A stretch of DNA of 14,482 nt from Thermoplasmata archaeon (GTDB lineage: Archaea > Thermoplasmatota > Thermoplasmata > Thermoplasmatales > Thermoplasmataceae): contig JAJZXP010000115.1 of assembly GCA_021806345.1 (NCBI GenBank), forward strand, positions 1-14,482, written 5' to 3'. Shown in pieces: positions 7,578 to 14,373 of the stretch. The position numbers were made by a program, and so were the translations under genes. The stretch's first letter is position 1; each line of letters begins with the position of its first letter. The notes beneath the pieces are model-generated. The model saw only the letters and a list, made by a program, of their open reading frames with translations, had not been told where the DNA came from and made no database searches.

Positions 7578-7778
7578 ATGATAATTAACGATCTTGACAG
7601 AACCATTCATGAAATCTCAGCATTGTTTATGGGATATCTTAGACTGGGAGATATTTGCTTGAAGAAATCGTCTCCAGGGGCAGGAATATCCAGCGCAGAG
7701 TTATACGTAACAGCCGGAGATGTATTATTGGTTGCAGTTATTGATTCTATTTTTGCAATTATCAGAAAGAGGAAGTGA
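7578..7778 (+). CDS. Possible small membrane protein (66 codons) behind a nine-codon leader frame
   Basis: The frame encodes 66 residues with a polar N-terminal half and a C-terminal hydrophobic stretch (VTAGDVLLVAVIDSIFAII, about residues 44-62) ending in Arg-Lys-Arg-Lys, as in a single-span protein with a cytoplasmic basic tail. I recognise no family. An in-frame stop at 7560-7562 means ATG 7578 is the first ATG. A nine-codon frame (ATG 7552 to TGA 7579-7581) ends in an ATGA overlap with this start, and ATG 7552 lies where a leaderless transcript from the TATA-like box at 7519-7530 would begin. So the small protein may be translated by coupling. The alternatives are a frameshifted gene remnant or a chance frame. 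Codons look ordinary for the window. Confidence 0.4.
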   Translation: MIINDLDRTIHEISALFMGYLRLGDICLKKSSPGAGISSAELYVTAGDVLLVAVIDSIFAIIRKRK

Positions 7779-7809
7779 GGCATATCACAATCAGTTTGGG
7801 TGTGAAGGT

Positions 7810-9810
7810 TTAGAGGGACTGTTCCAGTGCCCTGCTGTTTACCTCTCCCTTAATTTCCCTTAAGAAATCATCCACTTTCACATTTTTTATCTTATCTCCC
7901 CTGTTCCTAATGGATACCTCTCCATTTTCCATCTCCTTCTGTCCCAGGATAACGAAATAAGACGGCCTGAATCTTCTTCCTATCTTGATCTTCTTTGAAA
8001 CGCTATCGTTGGAATCATCCAGATATGTCCTGATATTTGCTCCTTTCAGTGCTTTATCAACATTGAGTGCGTATTCCTTCTGTTGTTCGCTCAATGGAAT
8101 TATGTATGCCTGTATGGGTGAAATCCAGGTTGGCAGTTTTCCATTTGAGTTTTCCAGAAGTATGACCATGAATCTTTCAACAGAACCATAAATGGCCCTG
8201 TGCAGCATCACTGGAGTCTCTTTCTTGCTTTCCGAGTTGATGTAATACAGGGAGAAGGCAATGGGCATGAAGAAATCAATCTGAATTGTGGTCAGTTGCC
8301 AGGATCGTCCAAGTGCATCCTTAATGTGAACATCAATTTTAGGTCCGTAAAATGCGGCTTCCCCCTCATATTCCTTGAATTTCAGGTCTGAGGAAACCAG
8401 GGCATTTCTCAACTGTTCCGTTGCGCTGTCCCAGAGTGTAAAATCAGGGCTCAGATCCAAAGATTGACATTTTTCGCATTTCAGCACGGTTCCATTCTCA
8501 CTTGCCATTCTCTTTGGCTCATTCAGCGTACCACACTTGTTGCATTTGTACCCAACAAGATATTTTTCCGGAGCATTTCTGTCAATAATTGATAGGTCAT
8601 ACCTTACCTCAAGTTCCTTAAAGAACACGTTGAATGTAATCTTCATCATTTCCAGGACTTTCTTTATCTCATCCTCTATCTGGTCCTGCCTCATGAACTC
8701 GTGGCCATCATCGACTGTGAATATCCTCGGTCTGGTAAGCCCTCCAACCTCACCGGATTTTTCATATCTGTACACAGTTCCAAATTCGCTCATGCTTATA
8801 GGGAGATCCCTGTAGCTGTGAGATTTTCCCTCGTATATGATAATATGCCCAGGGCAGTTCATGGGTTTTAACGCATATGAGTCCCCGTCTGCCAATGTGA
8901 ACAGGAACATGTCATCCTTATATTTGTAGTAATGGCCTGACGTTTTCCAGAGTACATCCTTGAATAGATGTGGTGTGTTAACCTCAATCCAGTTAAATCT
9001 TGTATTCAGTTCCCTCATGAAGTTGATCAGTTCATTCCTGATCACAGCACCATTTGGCGCATACAGTGGAAGACCGGGAGCCCGTTCAGGATCAAATGAG
9101 AATAGTTCCATCTCGCTTCCTATCTTCCTGTGGTCTCTCGCCTCTGCCTCCTCCTTCATTCTCAGAAAATTTTTCAGACTCTTGTCATCAGGAAATGCAG
9201 TACCATATATTCGCACCAGGCGGTCCTCCTTCACATCACCCTTATAATTTGTGGATGCTATGCTCAGCAACTTGAAGTGCTTTAGGTACGACGTATTTGG
9301 GACGTGTGGTCCTGTGCAAAAATCCACAAAGTCACCCTGCCTGTAAACAGTTGATCTCCCCTCAACATGAGCATTTATCTTGTCCGTTTTGTACCTATTT
9401 CCGCCGAACATCCTCAAAAGTTCTTTCTTATCGTGAACCTCTCTCACTATGTCAAGTTTCCTTGATGCGATCGAGTGCATCTTTTCCTCAATTTTTTCCA
9501 GGTCTTCGCCAGATGGAGGATTCATATTGATATCGTAATAGAACCCATTTTCCGTTATTGGTCCGGCGTTCAGTCTTGCATCAGGATATAACTCCATTAC
9601 CGCTTGTGCAAGCAGGTGTGCAGTGGAATGTCTCAGGATCCCTATACCCTCTTCAGAGTTTAACCTCACTGGAGCAACTTTCTGATCCTTCTCAGATAAT
9701 TCATGGAGGTCGTGCAATTCCTTATCAATCATAACTGCAATAACCTCATTATCTTTGATATTTTCCGAATATTTTTCACCCTTAGAAACGCCTATCTCCT
9801 TTGAAACCAT
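7810..9810 (-). CDS. thrS: Threonyl-tRNA synthetase, bacterial-type, with zinc-ribbon insertion
   Basis: ThrS attaches threonine to tRNA-Thr in the cytoplasm. Domains in order: a short TGS-like N-terminus (about 1-56); the bacterial/eukaryotic-type editing domain with His61 and His65 (HSTAH) and Cys165/His169 (CTGPH), which clears mischarged serine; the class II core with motif 2 YRYEKSG (347-353) and motif 3 GSVERF (542-547); and the anticodon-binding domain (about 563-666). The catalytic zinc ligands are Cys319 (MNCPGH), His370 (DDGH) and His537 (MLHRA). At 423-448 two CxxC pairs (Cys423/426 and Cys445/448) form a putative zinc ribbon where E. coli ThrRS has only a short linker. Total length 666 (E. 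coli 642), with a slightly shortened TGS part. Many archaea carry an unrelated DTD-like editing domain instead, so this copy points to the bacterial type. ATG 9810 follows a TATA-like AT-rich box near 9832-9842. Monocistronic. Confidence 0.98.
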   Translation of the reverse strand: MVSKEIGVSKGEKYSENIKDNEVIAVMIDKELHDLHELSEKDQKVAPVRLNSEEGIGILRHSTAHLLAQAVMELYPDARLNAGPITENGFYYDINMNPPSGEDLEKIEEKMHSIASRKLDIVREVHDKKELLRMFGGNRYKTDKINAHVEGRSTVYRQGDFVDFCTGPHVPNTSYLKHFKLLSIASTNYKGDVKEDRLVRIYGTAFPDDKSLKNFLRMKEEAEARDHRKIGSEMELFSFDPERAPGLPLYAPNGAVIRNELINFMRELNTRFNWIEVNTPHLFKDVLWKTSGHYYKYKDDMFLFTLADGDSYALKPMNCPGHIIIYEGKSHSYRDLPISMSEFGTVYRYEKSGEVGGLTRPRIFTVDDGHEFMRQDQIEDEIKKVLEMMKITFNVFFKELEVRYDLSIIDRNAPEKYLVGYKCNKCGTLNEPKRMASENGTVLKCEKCQSLDLSPDFTLWDSATEQLRNALVSSDLKFKEYEGEAAFYGPKIDVHIKDALGRSWQLTTIQIDFFMPIAFSLYYINSESKKETPVMLHRAIYGSVERFMVILLENSNGKLPTWISPIQAYIIPLSEQQKEYALNVDKALKGANIRTYLDDSNDSVSKKIKIGRRFRPSYFVILGQKEMENGEVSIRNRGDKIKNVKVDDFLREIKGEVNSRALEQSL

Positions 9811-9831
9811 TTGATCTCAATCCATTTCGGA

Positions 9832-9842
9832 GATAAATTTTT
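9832..9842 (-). promoter_or_regulatory. TATA-like box for thrS
   Basis: Within GATAAATTTTTATC (an imperfect palindrome, 9832-9845) the minus strand reads ATAAAAATTTAT, centred about 27 bases before the thrS ATG at 9808-9810. There is no Shine-Dalgarno, so a leaderless or near-leaderless transcript is likely. I see no T-box-like leader. Confidence 0.5.
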
Positions 9843-9903
9843 ATCCGTATTTTCTGGCATAAAATTGCATTACTATGAATGTTAACCTTTTAAAATTTAA
9901 TTT

Positions 9904-9921
9904 TTTGATATTAAAATCAAA
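9904..9921. repeat. Perfect inverted repeat in the divergent region
   Basis: TTTGAT (9904-9909) and ATCAAA (9916-9921) are perfect inverse copies with a six-base AT-only centre. It lies between the thrS promoter and the promoter of the unknown paralogue. It is short and AT-rich, so chance is possible; a regulator site is the other reading. Confidence 0.35.
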
Positions 9922-9956
9922 CATAAGTATTTAAAAGAGTATTTCATTAACGTGAA

Positions 9957-9997
9957 ATTCAATGAAGGCTTATATAAAAACAGAACCTTCACTGAAT
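9957..9997. promoter_or_regulatory. Inverted repeat with 12-base arms flanking a TATA box
   Basis: Left arm ATTCAATGAAGG (9957-9968) and right arm CCTTCACTGAAT (9986-9997) match as inverse copies at 11 of 12 positions. The 17-base centre contains TATATAAA (9971-9978), a canonical archaeal TATA box for the gene at 10059. With a start about 26 bases downstream of the TATA centre (near 10000), both arms lie before the transcript, so this is an operator-like DNA element, not an RNA hairpin. A dimeric repressor bound here would cover the TBP/TFB site. Structure is seen; operator role is inferred. Confidence 0.7.
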
Positions 9998-10058
9998 ACA
10001 AGCCAAAAGTAAGCATCAAACATATGGTGTAAGTAAAATAAATTTAGGGGAATAAAGA

Positions 10059-10985
10059 TTGAAACGTTTGGATTCTCTCAACTGGAAATTGAAATTGTCA
10101 TACCGGACAAGCGATGAGATAAGTGAATTATCTTCAAGATTTGGGGTGTCTAGTGAAATTTCTGTAAAATTCAATGGGGAAAACCTCGAGGTCATTCTTG
10201 CATTTAAGAAAAGGGAAACCATAGATAGGGATTTCCTAATTTTCCTCAATAAATCAGGTGCAATTTTGAAGAATGAAATATACCGGATTAACCAACCTAT
10301 GGGAAGGGGGAAAGAGTTTCCGATCCTTTTTAGGAAACTGATATCAGTGAATTCCTGCGTACTGATTTCCTCCCATATTGACCAGGGGGAGTATTTCTTC
10401 GACTTCATTTTCAATAGCAACGACATACAAGAGATTTCTTCTGTGGTTATGGAAAACTTGAGCATGTCGGATCATTTAAATGTAGACTACCTTGGACCGA
10501 GTGGCGGATTCAGAAATGTTTTGGAAGAAATAAACCAGAGAACCAAAATTTACATTGCAGAGGTTTCCATAACCCCGCCGGAGATCGAATTTAAAAAAGA
10601 TCTGAAGCCTCTGGGAATTAACTGGGTAAGAATTGTGAAAATGGCATTCGGAGATTCTGAAACCGAGAGTGTCCACTTCGGTGAAGATGGTTCTCACGAA
10701 GGCATAGGTCCAGACACAACAGAAGTGGGTAAGATTTATAGTGAAATGGCAAGGAATAAACTTACGAAGTTTGTAACTTCCGAGATGTTCAATGAAAAAA
10801 TTCCATCAATCTTCAGGATTCAGACCTATTACCCACCAAACTACGTGACCTGGACTGCAATACCGTCCTTATTTGTGATGGAGCAATTCCAGTTGATGGC
10901 AAAGGTCAAACGGGAGATGCCAGAATGGAAGCCAGTCTTAAAAAGAATACAACCATTCGGGGAATGGTTCCAGGAAATTGTATAA
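10059..10985 (+). CDS. Unrecognised protein, paralogue 1 of a tandem pair
   Basis: I do not recognise the family. The 308-residue product is soluble-looking, with no signal peptide, membrane span or Cys motif. It has a mixed alpha/beta pattern and a central motif YLGPSGGF (144-151), followed by NQRTKI and PP (173-174). Its C-terminus ends EWKP...FGEWF. The downstream gene shares these marks (YLGSSGGF, NARSKI, PP, EWSP...YGDWV) and an N-terminal DSLN and ILKN, so the pair is a diverged tandem duplication. The start is TTG at 10059, preceded by AGGGG (10046-10050) eight bases upstream; no in-frame ATG is better placed. Transcription probably starts near 10000, so unlike its neighbours this gene has a leader of about 60 bases with a Shine-Dalgarno. 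Its promoter sits inside the inverted repeat at 9957-9997. A sensory or ligand-binding role is only a guess. Confidence 0.8.
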   Translation: MKRLDSLNWKLKLSYRTSDEISELSSRFGVSSEISVKFNGENLEVILAFKKRETIDRDFLIFLNKSGAILKNEIYRINQPMGRGKEFPILFRKLISVNSCVLISSHIDQGEYFFDFIFNSNDIQEISSVVMENLSMSDHLNVDYLGPSGGFRNVLEEINQRTKIYIAEVSITPPEIEFKKDLKPLGINWVRIVKMAFGDSETESVHFGEDGSHEGIGPDTTEVGKIYSEMARNKLTKFVTSEMFNEKIPSIFRIQTYYPPNYVTWTAIPSLFVMEQFQLMAKVKREMPEWKPVLKRIQPFGEWFQEIV

Positions 10986-11087
10986 ATTTCAGGAAATAAT
11001 CAGAATGAACTTAATTTAAAAATTCCAGAAAAACTTATTAACAGACTGGCGTTATGAAGCGAATAATTAATATTTGAGGATGGTACT
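10986..11087 (+). promoter_or_regulatory. Spacer before paralogue 2, with Shine-Dalgarno
   Basis: The 102-base spacer has an AT-rich TATA-like stretch (AATTTAAAAAT, about 11012-11022) and GAGG at 11076-11079, eight bases before the TTG at 11088. The TATA-spanning inverted repeat of the first paralogue is not repeated here. Read-through from the first gene and a second promoter are both possible. Confidence 0.35.
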
Positions 11088-11990
11088 TTGAAAAACTATG
11101 TGGATAGTCTAAATTCGGAGCTGATTGTTTCATTCACACTGGAGGACAGCATAGCCTCAAATATGGCAAGACTCGGTCTTAAGTCAGATGCTTATATTTC
11201 CTTTAGAAAGGGGGAATCCGATCTTAACGTATTTTATAAAGACAATGAAACACCAGATCAGAAAACACTTATTTTTCTTAAAAAATATGACGCGATACTG
11301 AAGAACTCCATATGGAGAATAAAGGAGCCGCTGGAGAGCTACAGGACTTTGATGGACTTCACCCGAAAGATGGTCAGGATTCCAACCGTACTGCTTGCAT
11401 CAGTATGGTACTCTGACGGAAAGTTTTCAGGAAGTATGCTTTTCAATAAAAAGAATCAGGAGGAGGTCTCTTCAATGCTTCTCGAAACCTTTCCCACCAG
11501 CGATGGTGCAAAAATTGAATATCTTGGTTCAAGCGGGGGTTTTAAAGCTATACTTTCCCAGATGAACGCAAGGTCAAAAATTTCCGTTGCAAGCATTAAA
11601 ATGAAACCTCCGAAGAAAGAAACAACGGGAAGCAATAATCCCATGGGAGAAAAATGGACCAGGATCATAAAATATCCGGGATATATTGACAGCATTCAGT
11701 GCATATATTTCCAGGACGATGTGGATCAGGGTGTTAAAATAAGTGAAACAACAACCACAAACAGCTTCATCCAGGCTTTTGAGTTTAAGGCGGCAGAGGA
11801 TCGAATACCCATTATGATACGGATAAATACATTTGAAAAAAATGAGTTTACGTATATGATTTTCTTCCCGAGTATATTCAAGGACGAAATTGTTAGACTG
11901 ATAGCATACATATATAACGAGAAGAGTGAATGGTCACCAATCATGATCCATTTACAGGAATATGGGGATTGGGTCGACGGGTTTCTTTGA
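11088..11990 (+). CDS. Unrecognised protein, paralogue 2 of a tandem pair
   Basis: A 300-residue product homologous over its whole length to the preceding gene but clearly diverged. Shared positions include DSLN (6-9), AILKN (69-73) with IWRI, EVSS (126-129), YLGSSGGF (145-152), N-x-RSKI, the PP dyad (174-175), W-x-RIIK (190-195), and a C-terminal EW-x-P with L-x-x-YGDW. The region between about 176 and 230 differs most. No signal peptide or membrane span is visible. The start is TTG, as in the first paralogue, with GAGG eight bases upstream. It ends one base before the convergent histidine ammonia-lyase gene, so the 3' ends of the two transcripts must overlap. Function unknown; a heteromeric partner of paralogue 1 is one possibility. 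Confidence 0.8.
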   Translation: MKNYVDSLNSELIVSFTLEDSIASNMARLGLKSDAYISFRKGESDLNVFYKDNETPDQKTLIFLKKYDAILKNSIWRIKEPLESYRTLMDFTRKMVRIPTVLLASVWYSDGKFSGSMLFNKKNQEEVSSMLLETFPTSDGAKIEYLGSSGGFKAILSQMNARSKISVASIKMKPPKKETTGSNNPMGEKWTRIIKYPGYIDSIQCIYFQDDVDQGVKISETTTTNSFIQAFEFKAAEDRIPIMIRINTFEKNEFTYMIFFPSIFKDEIVRLIAYIYNEKSEWSPIMIHLQEYGDWVDGFL

Positions 11991-11991
11991 C

Positions 11992-13500
11992 TCAAAGGAA
12001 GCTGCAAATTCCAAGTAAGTATTTTTCCATGAGATTCTCCATTTCATCCATGTCCCTGTAAATGGGTCGGTCTTCCGCGAGGAATTCTATTTTTTCCCTA
12101 ACTATCTTTCTTATTTTGTTGGAGAACTTGCCAAAATCAAGATCTGCCAGATCCATTGCCTGTACGCCAAGAACGTATTCAGTTGCTATTATCCGATGAA
12201 CGTTGTTGTTTATCTCCGTGAGTTTCTGTGCGGCATTTGCTCCCATGCTTACGTGATCTTCCTGGTTCGCGCATGTGGGGATGGTGTCTGCGCTTCCCGG
12301 ATAGACCAGTATCTTGTTTCTGTTACAGAGTGCTGCTGCTACGTATTGTGCTATCATGTATCCTGAATTCAGTCCGCTGTTTTTCACCAGAAATGCGGGT
12401 AGCCCACTGAGTGAAGTATCAGTAATCCTTGCAATTCTCCTTTCTATCATATTTCCCAAATCTACCAGAGCTATGGCTAAAAAATCGCATGCAAGAGCAA
12501 CCGGTTCACCATGAAAGTTTCCTGCAGAAATATATTCTACATCATTTACTAAGGGATTATCTGTTGTTGAATTCATTTCATTCACCAGTACTCCCTTAAC
12601 GTAGTTGATCGTGTCAAGAACAGCACCAAAAACTTGGGGAGTGCATCTTATTGAGTAAGCATCCTGTATTCTCTCCCGATCTCCTTTATCTGTGCTTCCA
12701 CTGTCTTCCAGTTTTTCGTATAAAATTTTTCCAATTGCCCGTTGGCCAGGTTGATTCCTGGCACCCAGAACCCATGGACTGAATGCTTTTTTTGTTGATG
12801 AAAGTGAGTCCATTGCAACTATCGCAGATCCTGTTGCAAGGTTTAAATTGTCAAGAGCCCTGCTCACTTCAACCATCCCGACTCCGGTTATAGCCGCAGT
12901 TCCATTGATGAAAGCAAGTGCCTCCTTTTCTTTCAACTTATACGGCTTTATTCCATACAATTTTTCTATTTCCCCTGCGTTAACTCTCTTTTCATCAACT
13001 ATGATTTCTCCCTCACCTATTATTGCGAGGCAGAGATGGGATAGTGGGGCAAGATCCCCGCTTGATCCTACAGATCCAAATTCCGGGATAAACACATGCA
13101 CATTCCTGTTCAGGAATTGAATGGCTGCATTCACAAGGTCCATTGTGCATCCTGAATATCCTCTAACAAGGCTGTTTATTCTCACAAGCAAAACTGCCCT
13201 CATTTTCTCGATGGAAAGTGGTTCACCAAATCCGGCTGAATGGCTTCTGATCAGGTTAATCTGCAGCCTGTCTGCTTCATCATCCCTTATTTTCTTATTC
13301 AGAAGACTCCCAAAACCAGTATTCACACCGTATATGGTCTTTCCATCCCGAATCATCTTTTCGATGTTATTTCTCCCCAATCTTACTTTCTCAACAGAAT
13401 GTTCAGAAATTTTAACCGGAATTCCCTGGAACACGACTTTCCTGAATTTCTTTAAGTCAAGGTTATTCCCATCCAGTTCTACATACTCGCTTCCCTGCAT
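11992..13500 (-). CDS. hutH: Histidine ammonia-lyase with Ser-Ser-Gly MIO site
   Basis: HutH converts L-histidine to trans-urocanate and ammonia, the first step of histidine degradation, as a cytoplasmic tetramer. The length (502) is normal. Active-site residues line up with Pseudomonas HAL: Tyr57 (TIYGVNTGFG), His87 (RSHSAGFGEP), Asn199 (AFINGT), Tyr282 and Arg285 (QDAYSIRCTPQV), Phe329 (GNFHGEP) and Glu414 (NQEDHVSMG). The His87/Glu414 pair points to histidine rather than phenylalanine or tyrosine. The tripeptide that cyclises into the MIO cofactor is Ser146-Ser147-Gly148 (GSVGSSGDLAPLSH), not the usual Ala-Ser-Gly. The central Ser and Gly needed for the ring are kept, so activity is still likely. 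No other hut gene lies in the window. A TATA-like TTTTTTAATC about 20-28 bases before the ATG suggests a leaderless transcript. It is divergent from the GNAT gene. Confidence 0.96.
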   Translation of the reverse strand: MQGSEYVELDGNNLDLKKFRKVVFQGIPVKISEHSVEKVRLGRNNIEKMIRDGKTIYGVNTGFGSLLNKKIRDDEADRLQINLIRSHSAGFGEPLSIEKMRAVLLVRINSLVRGYSGCTMDLVNAAIQFLNRNVHVFIPEFGSVGSSGDLAPLSHLCLAIIGEGEIIVDEKRVNAGEIEKLYGIKPYKLKEKEALAFINGTAAITGVGMVEVSRALDNLNLATGSAIVAMDSLSSTKKAFSPWVLGARNQPGQRAIGKILYEKLEDSGSTDKGDRERIQDAYSIRCTPQVFGAVLDTINYVKGVLVNEMNSTTDNPLVNDVEYISAGNFHGEPVALACDFLAIALVDLGNMIERRIARITDTSLSGLPAFLVKNSGLNSGYMIAQYVAAALCNRNKILVYPGSADTIPTCANQEDHVSMGANAAQKLTEINNNVHRIIATEYVLGVQAMDLADLDFGKFSNKIRKIVREKIEFLAEDRPIYRDMDEMENLMEKYLLGICSFL

Positions 13501-13572
13501 ATATCCATATCCAGATTAGATTAAAAAAGTAGGTTGTAGTTATAAAGCAATCTTGCATCAAAGTACGGTTGC
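13501..13572. promoter_or_regulatory. Divergent promoter region, hutH / GNAT gene
   Basis: Seventy-two bases hold both promoters. On the minus strand TTTTTTAATC (about 13520-13529) precedes the hutH ATG by 20-28 bases. On the plus strand GTTATAAAG (13539-13547) lies about 30 bases before the ATG at 13573. The two boxes are about 18 bases apart, so the promoters probably compete for TBP/TFB. Inferred from sequence. Confidence 0.5.
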
Positions 13573-14373
13573 ATGAATTCATCTGAAGATATTCAGTGCT
13601 TTAAAGTGGAAGATTTAAAATTGATATCCCGCTATAAAGTTCTGAAAATATCTTATTTTCAGGAGTTTTTGGGAAAGTACGTACGGCAGTGTTTCAATGC
13701 TGGTGGAACAGTATATTACTCACTAAATCGAAGGAATGAAATAACAGGAATTTTAATAATGAATGAAGAGGAAGGGGAGGGGGCAATATTCGTAAATGAA
13801 ACCGAATCTCTTTCCGTGCTTGCCTCCAGAGCTGGGAATATAGCAATGTTTTCAGAGATAAATCTCCCAATCAGAGGAGACAAATATCTAATTATGGAAT
13901 CCGACTTATCAGAAACTTCAAATTTGACATCCTTCGGAAATTCGGTGGAGACATTAAAAAAATCAGGACTGCCAAATCTTATGGACTGCATAAATGCAAT
14001 TTACCCAAGGACAAGGATCAATTCCATCAAGGCGTCACTGGATGATGGAGACATTTGTTTCGTTGTGAGGGCAGGCGAGTCAATCGTTGGATTTGCTTTC
14101 GTTTCCATTTCTGGGAACATTGGGAGGCTGCCGCTCTTCGGTGTCCTTCCCGAATTCAGGGGACTGGGAATTGGAAGCGATCTCGTACGGGCAAGGATCC
14201 TTTTCCTTCGCCAAATTGGGTTGAAAAAAGTATTCTCAGAAATCAAGGAATCAAATTCAGAATCTATGAGGATTTCCCAAAAGTTTGGATTCCGAAAAGC
14301 AGGAGTTATATGGCTTTATTTTCCAGAATCAGGTTCGTGGAGCGCCACAGTTAGGACACTTGGGAAGAGTTGA
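13573..14373 (+). CDS. GNAT-family N-acetyltransferase with extra N-terminal domain
   Basis: The C-terminal half (about 150-266) is a GNAT acetyltransferase that moves an acetyl group from acetyl-CoA to an amine. Motif A is clear: LFGVLPEFRGLGIGSDLV (188-205), with the pyrophosphate-binding R196-G-L-G-I-G201. The later motif B region NSESMRISQKFGFRKAG (228-244) is typical. The N-terminal 140 residues show no motif I know. They may be a degenerate second GNAT fold, since tandem-GNAT proteins of about this length are common. The substrate is unknown. ATG 13573 lies about 30 bases after a TATA-like box with no Shine-Dalgarno. Its last 45 bases overlap, convergently, the end of the zinc-ribbon gene at the right edge. 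Confidence 0.88.
   Translation: MNSSEDIQCFKVEDLKLISRYKVLKISYFQEFLGKYVRQCFNAGGTVYYSLNRRNEITGILIMNEEEGEGAIFVNETESLSVLASRAGNIAMFSEINLPIRGDKYLIMESDLSETSNLTSFGNSVETLKKSGLPNLMDCINAIYPRTRINSIKASLDDGDICFVVRAGESIVGFAFVSISGNIGRLPLFGVLPEFRGLGIGSDLVRARILFLRQIGLKKVFSEIKESNSESMRISQKFGFRKAGVIWLYFPESGSWSATVRTLGKS

Noticed and set aside
9957..9997. Reading the inverted repeat as a terminator or riboswitch hairpin
   Set aside because: It has no T-run, contains a TATA box and lies before the expected transcript start, so it should act as DNA.
10016..10465. Open minus-strand frame of 149 codons against paralogue 1
   Set aside because: Paralogue 1 is supported by homology to its tandem neighbour in the plus frame, so the antisense frame is a shadow.
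13121..13519. Open plus-strand frame of 132 codons within hutH
   Set aside because: It runs antisense to the N-terminal catalytic part of histidine ammonia-lyase and has no independent support.
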